64,000 bases of DNA from Marinifilaceae bacterium (GCA_025210485.1 JAOARN010000003.1:62001-126000); one strand, 5' to 3'. Positions 36,283-45,779 are shown, numbered from the stretch's first letter. Notes: generated from the sequence alone by a model not told the origin. A program made the numbers and translations.

Positions 36283-37923
36283 TTATTCGTTCATATCCAT
36301 TTTTGCTTGTACGGCTATCCTGAATTTTAGTTTTGTGTTATTTGTAACAGTGGCAAAACTATTTGGATCTTCACTATTAGTAGTTGATATTCCAGCATTG
36401 ATTAATGCATAATCAGTATCCTCTAGGCTTTTAATTTGTTCTTGGCTTAGCTTTATATTGGCTTCAAATTTTGTGATTTTTGACTCATCCACATATCCTT
36501 TATTGTCTCCATCAGTGAAAACTGGAGCTGCTTCAAGAATAGTATTAGTTTCTATAGTACTAAGCAGTTGATTGCTTGCACTCATTAGTTTAATATTATT
36601 TATTTTAACAGTCAAAGGAAGACCATTTTCACTTATAATAACTAATGAAGCTTCAATTATCTTTTCTGTCTCTTCTACATCAATATCTTTAATAGTATCT
36701 GTAAGGCTAAGTTCATGAGCGTTTAATGTCATTGGAACATCTAGCATCATACCTAAGTTTATTTTCGACTTATTAGTTAGGATATTCTTTACTGGATTTC
36801 CATCTTTGTCGACATTACCATTAGGATTTAATTTGACACTTCCTTCGTATGTTATTTTTTCAGAAGGAGGAAGAGCAATTAAATCTACAATATCAGATGT
36901 GGTTTTATCTATTGTTAGAGTTTGTTTTATTCCACCATTATTAATTTCAGTTTCTGATTTTGGGTAGTCAGTTACCAAAGATTTTGCATTTAAAGGCACA
37001 GGAGTTGGGTTGTCTTTTTTATATCCGTTAAGTACAGGATTAAAGGCAACAGGAATACCAACACCTGAAACAAGGTAGAAATCAATTTTAGGATCTGCAA
37101 ATTTAAAAGTTCCATCAACATTATCCCACATATCTAAATCCATTTCAAAATCACCCTTATTAAAGTCTATATCTTTTTGGCCCAGATAGCCTTCAACTAA
37201 AAGTAGACTATTGTTATTAAAAGCAACTTCAAAGGCTATTTGCGTTGCATTTGTGCTTATAATACCAGTTCCCATTACTTCGAATTTGAAATCCAAACTA
37301 ATCTGATCTCCCGAAGTAAATGCGAGACTAAGTTCACTAATATCAATGTTTTGAGTTGATTCAGTTATAGCAGGGAATATAATATCAGTAGAAAATTCAT
37401 TTCCTGATGCATCTTTACTGTTTATTATTTTAAGATTTAATTTAAGTTGTTTGTCAAATGGATTCAAAAGTCGGACATCCAATCTGGTTGTAAATTTTAG
37501 AAGATCTAATTTTATATCTGCATCATCGTAACTATAGTTGAAGGATGTAGGAGGAACATCTATAATCTGTGGAGCATTCAATGGTGTTACTCCATTTGGC
37601 ATACCCGTTGGGAATGAGAAATTTTGATTTTGATTTTCTAGAGTAAAGAAATCATCAAGATTATTCAATTTGAATAATTCGTCATCTTTGTGTTGTATAT
37701 GAATAAGACCCTTGTCGTCAATTACAATATTTTCATCGCTTTCGTCTTGTTGTATAAGGTCCCAAAGAGTAAATTCACCATGGCTTATAGGAATAATCAT
37801 ATTCGGAGTCCAGTCTATTTTATCTGAGACTTTATCAAAATCGAAGTCATCACTTTCAATACAAGAATGAACTAAAAGTCCAAAAAGAAAGAAACAGATA
37901 ATAAAAATAAAAGAGTTTTTCAT
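36283..37923 (-). CDS. Large beta-rich lipoprotein, function unknown (546 aa)
   Basis: Not assigned to a named family. The N-terminus is a lipoprotein signal ending Leu-Val-His-Ser-Cys, followed by an acidic segment (Ile-Glu-Ser-Asp-Asp-Phe-Asp), consistent with an outer-membrane lipoprotein. Then comes Ile-Asp-Trp-Thr-Pro-Asn-Met-Ile-Ile-Pro-Ile. The remainder alternates short beta strands, suggesting several Ig/sandwich domains; no enzyme motif is visible. The DUF5723-like barrel gene follows 44 bases downstream, so they probably work together in the outer membrane. Confidence 0.8.
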   Translation of the reverse strand: MKNSFIFIICFFLFGLLVHSCIESDDFDFDKVSDKIDWTPNMIIPISHGEFTLWDLIQQDESDENIVIDDKGLIHIQHKDDELFKLNNLDDFFTLENQNQNFSFPTGMPNGVTPLNAPQIIDVPPTSFNYSYDDADIKLDLLKFTTRLDVRLLNPFDKQLKLNLKIINSKDASGNEFSTDIIFPAITESTQNIDISELSLAFTSGDQISLDFKFEVMGTGIISTNATQIAFEVAFNNNSLLLVEGYLGQKDIDFNKGDFEMDLDMWDNVDGTFKFADPKIDFYLVSGVGIPVAFNPVLNGYKKDNPTPVPLNAKSLVTDYPKSETEINNGGIKQTLTIDKTTSDIVDLIALPPSEKITYEGSVKLNPNGNVDKDGNPVKNILTNKSKINLGMMLDVPMTLNAHELSLTDTIKDIDVEETEKIIEASLVIISENGLPLTVKINNIKLMSASNQLLSTIETNTILEAAPVFTDGDNKGYVDESKITKFEANIKLSQEQIKSLEDTDYALINAGISTTNSEDPNSFATVTNNTKLKFRIAVQAKMDMNE

Positions 37924-38150
37924 AATAAGCTTTTTTTAATAGTCATTTCTGATTATTAAATAGATAATAGGATTAAATTAATAACAATACTTGTATTTAT
38001 GATAAGTATTTAAAAAACTAGATTTGGTTTTTATATTTGCAAAGATAGTATAAACAAAATAAAATCAATGTTTAACTACAAAAACTTAGATTGAAAGTTT
38101 TCGAATGTTAGTGCAGTTTTGTATACGGAAATAATTATATTATTGTTACA

Positions 38151-40913
38151 TTAATTTAAAGAATAATTTAAGAGGAAATTATCTTCGCTACCAACGTACA
38201 TTTGGAAAGGTGTAATTTTATTTTTTTCGTAACATATTGAAAAGTTAGTGTTTCCTTTCATAGGGAAGTTAGTACGAGTATTGCCCAGTTTATCAATAAG
38301 GTATACTTTATTCTCATCTTCTATAGTAACTCCTATTTGTTTATTGTTATAAGAAAAACTATAAAGTTTTAGATCCTGACTTATTGTGGATTCAAATTCT
38401 CTTTCGAGTATTAAGTTTCCATTATGATCGAATATTTTAAGATATTCTCCATCTCCAAATATAAATTCATTTATTCCGTCCGAGTTATAATCAGCTACAA
38501 GTAGACGGTGATTACTTTCATCTATATCTGTTTCTATGGTGTTTACATCTCCATTAAATTTACACTCTCGAATGTATCCATTTTCATCGGAGCAGACAAG
38601 AACATCATTTTCTCTAGAAGCATCTTTTGATATATAAAATCTACTATTTATTGCTTTAGCATACTGAATTTTTGGTCTAACTCTCTCCTTGCCCTTTCTA
38701 TTCATTATATATATTCGAAACTCATCTGAGTATACAATATAATCCCGGGATTTCACACTAAAGAAGTAAATTTTGGAATTTATTTCATTTTCAGCTTTGG
38801 GTTTTGACCAACCTACTACGTCTTTTCCTCTTTTATCATATAGGTATACTTTGTTGTCGATGCAGGGTACGAATATTCTATAGTCTTTGGTATTTGAATA
38901 GTCGTACATAGATATCCCAATTTTTGTACTTGCAGGTAATTGAATAGGATAGTTTTCTACAAAATTTCCATTTCTATCTATCAGGAATAAGTAATTTTCA
39001 GTTGCAAAAATGTATTGGAGTTTGTCATTTTTGTAATAATCAATTTGATATATATCCCCTATTATATTCTCTTTTATTCTCTTTTTCCACAATAAATGAC
39101 CATTATTAGTAATCAGATATAGATTTCTATTTTCATCATGAATTAAAATTTCGTTCTCTTTAGTATTGTGATTTTTCACAATAATTGGTTTATGCTCAAA
39201 TTTACTGTCAATTTTTAGTTCCCAGTTTGTTTGTATAGGGTTGTAAGCCACTGAATCGTATGTGAGGAATAAATTATTATAATTCATGAAGTTTGATGAA
39301 TTTACTTGTACTCCAAAGGATCTAAATTTATCTATTTGACTTCTAAAGAGCTTTAAATCTCTTATGTCCTTATTTCTTAAATATTTTGAAAAGTAGCTAA
39401 ATATCCTTGGTGCTTTTGCATATAATAGGAAGTTTCCTTTATCTGAAAGATATTCTAAATCTTTTTCATATACATCATCATTCTCGATTGTATTTCCTCT
39501 TGCCGACTCATTCATAAATTTAGCCATCTCTTTATAGTTGTCACCAAATAAGATATAATTTCCTATGAATGACATATATTTTGAGCTTGATTCAGCAAAA
39601 GCATTTCCAAACATATGGCTAATAATACGATCATCGGGTAAGGTGTAAAATCGATAATTTGTATTTATATCTGGATTGTAAATATGAGTGTAGTAATCAG
39701 CAGTTTTTTTATGTTCTTTTGCATAAGATTCTATAAAATCGAGTATGAAATCTTCTGAATAAGCCTTACTTCGGGTTCTCATTAGAGTGAAACTATTATT
39801 TGGAGATTTAGCAGTATAAATCATTACTAATTCTTTATAAAGTAATTTGAATATCAGCTTCTCTATATTTTTATTTGATCTTTTTTGAATATTATTTATA
39901 TATGAATTGTAATAATTTAAGGAATTATGTTTTGATAAATATTCTTTACGTGTTTTTATATATTCTTCATTATCACTAATTCCAAGCATAGCAATTAGGT
40001 TTGCACTTCGAGGAATTATCTCCATTGCATCGAATTTTATCGGTGATTGCGATTGTAGTAACTGCATTATATTTGAATTCACAGCGTCCGAAAAGCTAAA
40101 ACCATTCAACAGAATAACTTTGTCTCTTATATTTAAATCTAATTCAATCCAATCTGCAAAATTTTTCAAATTATTATTCAAGCCCCGATATCTTCTATCT
40201 AGGTGAATATTGGTTAGTTTCTGGGCTTGTTTTACGTTTATGAATATATTAGCATCTACATTTTTACCTCTTGTTTTATTTACTTTTTTGAATCCTCTAA
40301 TATCTGTAAGACTTTTATTAGAGGAACTTTGTCTTATAGAACTCTCAATTAATATGGTTGATTTACTTACTAAAAGTAAACCTTTGTTGAAGGCAAAGAA
40401 AAATGCATTATTTAGTTTGTTTTTTGGTCTAAGTGTATAGATGTATTCATCGTTATATTTTTTCTTTGCTACAGAATGTGATTTTTTTGTCCAATCTAAA
40501 ATTGAATTTAGAATCTTTTTTTGTTCGATATAATCATTTATTGGTAGAACGTAAAGATATTGTATTGAATTCCTTCCTTGTAAGTGACTTGAAATTGTTA
40601 AAGCTCTATCCAGTGATAGTTCGGTGTCAATAGAATAGTCTGTAGTCAAAAATTTAATCTCACGAAGGAAATCATCTATATCAGCGAAAAAATCAAAGCA
40701 TTTTAACTCTTCAAGTACTTCTGGTTTTGTCCTGAATTTTCTTACTATTGATTCTATATTATCAATCTGTACAATTAATTCTGAACTTATCGGAATAGCA
40801 GATAGCATGTTAACGTTCTTATACTCTTTTTGCTTCCTTAAATAAAAGGTCACAATGATTATAACAACAGCTAAAAACAGTGCAAAAACTAATCCGATAA
40901 TTTTTTTGTACAT
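38151..40913 (-). CDS. Membrane-anchored protein with C-terminal propeller-like repeats, function unknown (920 aa)
   Basis: No family recognised. A single N-terminal membrane helix (~residues 4-24) anchors a long extracytoplasmic part. Residues ~35-560 are a Lys/Asn-rich alpha/beta region (Ile-Pro-Ile-Ser-Ser-Glu-Leu-Ile-Val-Gln-Ile-Asp near the start). From ~580 on, repeated strands such as Leu-Tyr-Leu-Ile-Thr-Asn-Asn-Gly, Leu-Phe-Leu-Ile-Asp-Arg-Asn-Gly, Val-Tyr-Leu-Tyr-Asp-Lys-Arg-Gly and Ile-Tyr-Ile-Met-Asn-Arg-Lys-Gly look like blades of a PQQ/VCBS-type beta-propeller. One carries Asp-Tyr-Asn-Ser-Asp-Gly-Ile-Asn-Glu, a calcium-loop-like motif. It is a stand-alone gene. Confidence 0.75.
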   Translation of the reverse strand: MYKKIIGLVFALFLAVVIIIVTFYLRKQKEYKNVNMLSAIPISSELIVQIDNIESIVRKFRTKPEVLEELKCFDFFADIDDFLREIKFLTTDYSIDTELSLDRALTISSHLQGRNSIQYLYVLPINDYIEQKKILNSILDWTKKSHSVAKKKYNDEYIYTLRPKNKLNNAFFFAFNKGLLLVSKSTILIESSIRQSSSNKSLTDIRGFKKVNKTRGKNVDANIFINVKQAQKLTNIHLDRRYRGLNNNLKNFADWIELDLNIRDKVILLNGFSFSDAVNSNIMQLLQSQSPIKFDAMEIIPRSANLIAMLGISDNEEYIKTRKEYLSKHNSLNYYNSYINNIQKRSNKNIEKLIFKLLYKELVMIYTAKSPNNSFTLMRTRSKAYSEDFILDFIESYAKEHKKTADYYTHIYNPDINTNYRFYTLPDDRIISHMFGNAFAESSSKYMSFIGNYILFGDNYKEMAKFMNESARGNTIENDDVYEKDLEYLSDKGNFLLYAKAPRIFSYFSKYLRNKDIRDLKLFRSQIDKFRSFGVQVNSSNFMNYNNLFLTYDSVAYNPIQTNWELKIDSKFEHKPIIVKNHNTKENEILIHDENRNLYLITNNGHLLWKKRIKENIIGDIYQIDYYKNDKLQYIFATENYLFLIDRNGNFVENYPIQLPASTKIGISMYDYSNTKDYRIFVPCIDNKVYLYDKRGKDVVGWSKPKAENEINSKIYFFSVKSRDYIVYSDEFRIYIMNRKGKERVRPKIQYAKAINSRFYISKDASRENDVLVCSDENGYIRECKFNGDVNTIETDIDESNHRLLVADYNSDGINEFIFGDGEYLKIFDHNGNLILEREFESTISQDLKLYSFSYNNKQIGVTIEDENKVYLIDKLGNTRTNFPMKGNTNFSICYEKNKITPFQMYVGSEDNFLLNYSLN

Positions 40914-41218
40914 GTTTAACTAATTTGAACTCGAATTTTTTAAAATTATTATTTAATCTTATTTCTGGCTATAGTAATAGAGTAGTTTATAGTATAATAA
41001 CAGCATTTAGAATGCTTTATTATCTAACATACATCATAAATTTATGATAAAAAAATAAGTATACAATCTATTCAAATTCAATAATGGTTTTTTTTATATG
41101 AATAGATTCAATTTTATGATAAAATACGCTAATGATATTATTAACTAAACGGCTAATGTATAATTTTATAATGTATTTTCTGTTAGTACTATTTTGAGAG
41201 TTGATTTATCATTTGTAA
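40914..41218. other. 305-bp noncoding stretch between two minus-strand genes
   Basis: AT-rich with no coding frame. It should contain the promoter of the 920-residue protein and the end of the hemN-deoD transcript, but I see no strong terminator hairpin or clear promoter. Confidence 0.3.
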
Positions 41219-41932
41219 TTATAGACAGAAACTATTAAGGCTTAATTCCATCATATCATTGAAACTTTTTTCTCTTTCTTCGGCACTAGTCTGTTCCCCT
41301 GTTAAGATATGATCACTTACTGTCAAAATTGATAATGCTTTCGCTCCATAACGATTTGCAAGGCTGTATAAAGCAGAGGTTTCCATTTCTACTGCTAGAA
41401 CTCCATATTTCTGCCATATGTCAAATACATTGCTTTCTAATTCGGGGTCGTGGTAAAATACATCAGATGTTAAAACATTACCCACCTTCATATTTAGTTT
41501 TAATTCTTTTCCTGTATTATAAGCTCTTAAAAGCAAATCAAAATCAGCACAGGGAGCAAAGCTTTTTGAATTAAATATATTAGTATTTATTGCTGAGTCT
41601 GTACATGCTGTCTGTGCTATTATAATATCACGGACTTTAACTTCTGAATTGAAACTTCCGCATGATCCTATGCGAATGAGGTTTTTAACTCCATAAATAT
41701 TGATCAGCTCATTTGCATATATGGATATTGAAGGTATACCCATTCCTGTTCCCTGCACCGATATCCTATTACCTTTATATAATCCTGTATAACCATACAT
41801 ATTTCTTACCGTATTATAGCAAGTGGCATCTGTGAGGTAATTATCAGCTATATATTTCGCTCTTAGTGGATCTCCTGGGAGTAATATGGTTTCTGCTATT
41901 TGTCCTTTTTGTGCATTATTGTGAGCTGTCAT
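41219..41932 (-). CDS. deoD: Purine-nucleoside phosphorylase (DeoD type)
   Basis: 237 residues, standard for the hexameric DeoD family. Motifs: [11 protein letters not shown] (phosphate binding), Gly-Thr-Gly-Met-Gly-Ile-Pro-Ser, Arg-Ile-Gly-Ser-Cys-Gly, Val-Glu-Met-Glu-Thr-Ser-Ala-Leu, and the catalytic Ser-Asp-His. It cleaves purine (deoxy)nucleosides with phosphate for salvage. It follows hemN by 18 bases on the same strand. Confidence 0.96.
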   Translation of the reverse strand: MTAHNNAQKGQIAETILLPGDPLRAKYIADNYLTDATCYNTVRNMYGYTGLYKGNRISVQGTGMGIPSISIYANELINIYGVKNLIRIGSCGSFNSEVKVRDIIIAQTACTDSAINTNIFNSKSFAPCADFDLLLRAYNTGKELKLNMKVGNVLTSDVFYHDPELESNVFDIWQKYGVLAVEMETSALYSLANRYGAKALSILTVSDHILTGEQTSAEEREKSFNDMMELSLNSFCL

Positions 41933-41950
41933 AGTTCTTATTTTAGAAAA

Positions 41951-43306
41951 TTAAATTGATTTGGAAAATTTGTCACCTGTATTAGAGTCTCTTAGTTTTT
42001 TATCAAAAATAGATGCAATATTTCGTAAAAAAACCATTCCTAAGTCTGTTATGGTCAATCTCTTATTTTCTATTTTAATTAATCCTTCTCTTTCCATATC
42101 TACCAAATCTGTACTCAAAAGATCTGGGAAAATATGAAGTATTTTTTCATCCAAGTTTAGTTCTCGTTTACATGTTATATCTTTTATTGCTTGTCGTAAT
42201 ACTTGGTCTTCTTCATCAAGCATATAGGTTCTTATCAATGGTAGCTTACCATTATCAAGGCTTTCATAGTATTCTTTTGTCGTTTTAGCGTTCTGTGCAT
42301 AGGCCGTTAATGAATCTGATATTGATGATACTCCTAAACCTATAAGAAGTATTGTGTTTGAACTATTGTAACCCATAAAGTTACGATGTAGTTTTTTATT
42401 GAGCTGTGATTCATATAATTTGTCATCTTTGAGCGAAAAATGATCCATTCCTATGTCTGAGTATGATAGTTCTAATAGGCGTTTTTTACCATATTCATAT
42501 AGTTCTCTTTTGAAGATATTGGATGGTAAATCTTCTTCTGAAAATAAGCGTTGACCTTTTGTTTTCCATGGCACATGAGCATATGAGTAATAGGCAATTC
42601 TATCTGGTTTTATTTCTGAAATAATATCAAATGTCTGCTCTATTGAACTTAACTTTTGTTTTGGGAGTCCATATATTAAGTCAAAATTAATGGAATCATA
42701 ACCGATCTCTCTTGCAATTTCTGTTAGTTCTATAACTTGCTCCTTAGTCTGAATCCTGTTTATAATTTGTTGAACTTCAATATCAAAATCTTGTACGCCA
42801 AAACTAACTCGGGTAAACCCCTTTTTATATAGTGATTCAAGATGCTCTCTTGTCGTATTTCCTGGATGTGCTTCAAAACTAAATTCGTGTTCTGCATGAA
42901 CTTCACAATATTCAAGCAATCTGTCAATTAATATTTCAAGATTCTTAGGACTAAAGAAACTAGGGGTTCCACCTCCTAAATGAATCTGTCTGATTATTGG
43001 TTTTTCTTCTATAATTTCTAAATATAAAAGCCACTCTTTTATTAGGTAATCAATATATCTTTCTTCGACATGATGATTGCGAGTAATTATTTTATTACAA
43101 GCGCAATAAGTGCATAATGATTCACAAAATGGTAAATGAAGATACAAACTGATACCTTCACTATTATTTGATTTTATAAAAGAATCTTTAAGTCTGTTTT
43201 TCCAAGATTCCACATCAGGATTGTACTCCCCCCAATATGGCACTGTAGGATAACTAGTATATCGTGGAACTGGAATATTATATTTTTTTATTAATTTTTC
43301 TAACAT
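41951..43306 (-). CDS. hemN: Oxygen-independent coproporphyrinogen III oxidase
   Basis: 451 residues from the ATG at 43306. An upstream TTG (43345) would add 13 residues, but the family starts close to Lys-Tyr-Asn-x-Pro-x-Pro-Arg-Tyr-Thr-Ser-Tyr-Pro, which favours the ATG. The radical-SAM cluster motif is C-x3-C-x2-C (Phe-Cys-Glu-Ser-Leu-Cys-Thr-Tyr-Cys-Ala-Cys-Asn), followed by Gly-Gly-Gly-Thr-Pro and a Tyr-Gly-Leu-Pro barrel strand. The N-terminal YTSYP and the C-terminal winged-helix-like HemN domain distinguish true HemN from HemW. It performs the anaerobic decarboxylation step of heme synthesis, supporting an anaerobic lifestyle. Confidence 0.95.
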   Translation of the reverse strand: MLEKLIKKYNIPVPRYTSYPTVPYWGEYNPDVESWKNRLKDSFIKSNNSEGISLYLHLPFCESLCTYCACNKIITRNHHVEERYIDYLIKEWLLYLEIIEEKPIIRQIHLGGGTPSFFSPKNLEILIDRLLEYCEVHAEHEFSFEAHPGNTTREHLESLYKKGFTRVSFGVQDFDIEVQQIINRIQTKEQVIELTEIAREIGYDSINFDLIYGLPKQKLSSIEQTFDIISEIKPDRIAYYSYAHVPWKTKGQRLFSEEDLPSNIFKRELYEYGKKRLLELSYSDIGMDHFSLKDDKLYESQLNKKLHRNFMGYNSSNTILLIGLGVSSISDSLTAYAQNAKTTKEYYESLDNGKLPLIRTYMLDEEDQVLRQAIKDITCKRELNLDEKILHIFPDLLSTDLVDMEREGLIKIENKRLTITDLGMVFLRNIASIFDKKLRDSNTGDKFSKSI

Positions 43307-43605
43307 GATATTGCTGTGTAATTTGTTTTTAATATTGAAAAGCAATATATGAAGTATGAGATTGCCTAATATTATTTAAAAATTAAAGGAACTCTACTCC
43401 TCAATAAGCTATAAAAGTAATGGTAAAATATTAAATAGTAAATATGGAATTTGATAATAAATTTATAAAATCTGTTAATCTTCTATATACTAAGGTGAAA
43501 ATGTCAATTGTAGAATAATATGACAAGACTAAAATGATTAAGATTTTTAAATTAAAAAAAGCATTAATAAAAAGTAATACAGATAGTTGTTAGTTTGAAA
43601 TAGGA

Positions 43606-44550
43606 TTATATAAATCTTGTCACCTTTAAGGGTTGGTGACGGTATTTCTCCACAGACTTAGCCCTATATAAAATCGTTAAGGGCTTTATTCCAGACTTAA
43701 ATTCATTTAGATATCTATACCATGAAACATAATTTTCTAAATATTTTGTTGCTACTGATCGAAAATGATTAAAAATCCAATTATTAAATCTTTCTTTATA
43801 TTTGATTATATTTCCTGAATATGAGAGTTTTTTTGAGATATTTGTTAAAAAACTATGTTTATGTCCAGTTTTTCTCCAAAATTGAGCATAGATATTATCT
43901 TTTTCTGAAAAAATCAAAGAATTTTTTAATATTAACTTCGAAAACTCACATGTTAATCTTTCTGATGTGAAAGGTTTATCCGTAATATCAAAAATATTAT
44001 TATTTCTGTCTATACCGTAAACTACATATACGTTTCTACGTTCTTCCTTTTTTATGATTTCATCTATTTTACTGCCTTTAAAGGATTCCTTCAGTTTTAG
44101 ATGTCCATTTTCTATAATACCTCCAATTTTTTTTGCTTTTATATTTTTTGAGTTTTCTAGAAATCTATGTCTCCATCTAAAAGACGTATTTTTATGAATT
44201 CGACAAAACTTTGCAGCTTTCCTTACTGTTAGTCCTAATTTTATGCAATTAGCATAATCTAACCAGTGACCTTTTCGTCTCAGACGTGCTAAAGGTGTGT
44301 TTGTTAGGCTATTAAAAGTCTTAAGACAAGAGTGGCATTTATATCTTTGCATATCATTTCTCTTGCCCCATCGTATAAAATTATCAGAATTGCAAAAAGG
44401 ACAATTCATCTCTCTAACATCGGTTTCGAGAATATTAGAAACCTTTTTTTTGCGAATTCTTTTTTCTATCTCTTCTTTTAATAGTCTGAACTGTAGATTA
44501 TTGAATTCATGTACATTATTTAGCAATTTTTTAAAATCTGATTTTTCCAT
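43606..44550 (-). CDS. IS1595-like transposase, catalytic residues apparently lost
   Basis: 314 residues, uninterrupted. A zinc ribbon (Cys-Pro-Phe-Cys ... Tyr-Lys-Cys-His-Ser-Cys) is followed by Leu-Thr-Asn-Thr-Pro-Leu-Ala-Arg-Leu-Arg, a helix-turn-helix (Val-Arg-Lys-Ala-Ala-Lys-Phe-Cys) and Asn-Thr-Ser-Phe-Arg-Trp-Arg-His-Arg-Phe-Leu, as in IS1595/ISSod11-type transposases. By my alignment from memory, the first catalytic Asp (usually Glu-Ala-Asp-Glu before Glu-Ser-Phe-Lys-Gly) is Gly here. The Ser-Asp-Gly motif reads Ser-Glu-Lys, and the conserved Asn before the Arg-Leu-Lys-x-Trp helix is Ile. Arg-Ser-Val-Ala-Thr-Lys-Tyr-Leu-Glu-Asn-Tyr remains. The last three codons and the stop lie outside the left inverted repeat. 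Confidence 0.85.
   Translation of the reverse strand: MEKSDFKKLLNNVHEFNNLQFRLLKEEIEKRIRKKKVSNILETDVREMNCPFCNSDNFIRWGKRNDMQRYKCHSCLKTFNSLTNTPLARLRRKGHWLDYANCIKLGLTVRKAAKFCRIHKNTSFRWRHRFLENSKNIKAKKIGGIIENGHLKLKESFKGSKIDEIIKKEERRNVYVVYGIDRNNNIFDITDKPFTSERLTCEFSKLILKNSLIFSEKDNIYAQFWRKTGHKHSFLTNISKKLSYSGNIIKYKERFNNWIFNHFRSVATKYLENYVSWYRYLNEFKSGIKPLTILYRAKSVEKYRHQPLKVTRFI
43618..43639 (+). repeat. Left terminal inverted repeat of the IS element
   Basis: 22 bases, matching the right end at 20 of 22 positions. It overlaps the 3' part of the transposase reading frame. Confidence 0.8.
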
Positions 44551-44604
44551 AGTAAATTTGATTAAATAAAATGATTTATATTATCATAATTTTATTAGCG
44601 ATTA

Positions 44605-44626
44605 TCACCAACCATTAACGGTGACA
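44605..44626 (-). repeat. Right terminal inverted repeat of the IS element
   Basis: 22 bases. It lies 55 bases upstream of the transposase start and is the inverted partner of 43618-43639. Confidence 0.8.
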
Positions 44627-44865
44627 GACCCGACCTTTGTAAGACTCAATAGATAGATAAAGGTTTTACAGTTTCTAGTTTCTTATGACTTATTTTTGAT
44701 TATAAGTAATCAGCAACTTTGTGTACGTATTTGTTTGATTTTTGTTTCACATTTTTATATAAGTATATACTTTATATACTAAGTGTCTATATACCAATTA
44801 TTAGGTATTGTGATCTCAATTTTTAAATATTTACTTTGAATTATTAATTAAATCTAAATAAGCAT
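44627..44865. other. Noncoding gap between the IS element and the DUF6686-like gene
   Basis: About 240 bases, AT-rich. An 8-bp AT hairpin (44762-44769 with 44773-44780) is present, but no clear promoter consensus. Confidence 0.3.
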
Positions 44866-45219
44866 ATGAAGATTTTATCACAAACAAAAAAAGGAAAGGT
44901 TTTCAATTGTTCTAAGTGTGATGCTTTACATGTTGAATATTTAAATCTGAATTTTAATTTAACAGCAGAGGAGTATTTTGATTTCGCTAAATATATTGAT
45001 GATATCGATGGTAAGAAATGGGAAAAGACTAATGGTAAATCTTGTTTTAAAAGAAAAATAATTATTCCTATAGGAAATAAGAAATTCAATTTACTGTTAA
45101 ATAATGAAGAGTTGATAGAATTGAAGTGTTTGTTGAGTTTTCGGTCTTATGAATCAGAAAAACAGCACTTCAAGGCTGTTTGTTTAGGAGAGTTTGATTT
45201 ACAAAATATTTTGAATTAA
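44866..45219 (+). CDS. Small DUF6686-like protein with N-terminal CxxC
   Basis: 117 residues, no signal peptide. An early Cys-Ser-Lys-Cys (residues 15-18) is followed by His-Val-Glu-Tyr-Leu-Asn-Leu-Asn-Phe, an aromatic/acidic helix, Arg-Lys-Ile-Ile-Ile-Pro, and a Leu-rich stretch with Asn-Glu-Glu-Leu. This resembles the small DUF6686-type proteins of Bacteroidota, though I am only moderately sure. The single Cys pair could bind a metal or be redox active. The flavodoxin gene follows 65 bases later, suggesting co-expression. Function unknown. Confidence 0.7.
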   Translation: MKILSQTKKGKVFNCSKCDALHVEYLNLNFNLTAEEYFDFAKYIDDIDGKKWEKTNGKSCFKRKIIIPIGNKKFNLLLNNEELIELKCLLSFRSYESEKQHFKAVCLGEFDLQNILN

Positions 45220-45284
45220 AAGATTATTTATAATAATCAATGATATAATAAGGTATTTAAGATAATATTATAAAAATTGTAATT

Positions 45285-45779
45285 ATGGGAAGAACAGCAG
45301 TTTTTTATGGATCTACCATGGGTAATACAGAATCCGTAGCAAATAGAATATCAGCTAAATTAGGAGCAGAATGTTTTAATATATCTGATATTACGATTGA
45401 AAAATTGATAGAGTATGATAATTTAGTATTAGGCTCTTCTACATGGGGAATAGGTGATTTGCAAGATGATTGGGAGTCTTTTCTACCAGAATTAGATGGA
45501 GCTGATTTATCAGGAAAGAAGATTGCAATCTTTGGATGTGGTGATGGATCTGCTTATTCCGATAGTTTTGTTGATGCCATAGGGAAAATTCATGCAGTAG
45601 TATCTGGTAAAAATTGTGAGGTATTGGGATCCGTTGATAGCTCCGACTATGAATTTGATGCTTCCGAAGCAGAAGAAGATGGTAAATTTTACGGTTTAGC
45701 TATAGATGAGGATAATCAGTCAGATATGACAGAAGAAAGAATAACTAATTGGGTAAAAGTATTGGAAGAGTCATTTTAG
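45285..45779 (+). CDS. fldA: Flavodoxin
   Basis: 164 residues, a long-chain flavodoxin. It shows the FMN phosphate loop Gly-Ser-Thr-Met-Gly-Asn-Thr-Glu (9-16), the Ser-Ser-Thr-Trp-Gly-Ile-Gly-Asp loop, and the Gly-Cys-Gly-Asp-Gly-Ser-Ala-Tyr-Ser-Asp loop that stacks the isoalloxazine. It carries single electrons in place of ferredoxin, often under iron limitation, and fits an organism relying on low-potential redox chemistry. A terminator follows. Confidence 0.96.
   Translation: MGRTAVFYGSTMGNTESVANRISAKLGAECFNISDITIEKLIEYDNLVLGSSTWGIGDLQDDWESFLPELDGADLSGKKIAIFGCGDGSAYSDSFVDAIGKIHAVVSGKNCEVLGSVDSSDYEFDASEAEEDGKFYGLAIDEDNQSDMTEERITNWVKVLEESF

Larger units (their letters stand above)
43618..44626. 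mobile_element. IS1595-family-like insertion element (about 1009 bp)
   Basis: The ends are 22-bp inverted repeats, TGTCACCTTTAAGGGTTGGT... at 43618-43639 and its counterpart at 44605-44626 reversed, identical at 20 of 22 positions. The size of about 1 kb with one transposase gene fits the IS1595 group. No 8-base target duplication is seen: left flank ATAAATCT, right flank GACCCGAC. The transposase appears catalytically impaired, so the copy is probably old and immobile. Confidence 0.8.

Noticed and set aside
43610-44634. 8-base target duplication around the IS element
   Set aside because: The flanking octamers ATAAATCT and GACCCGAC do not match.
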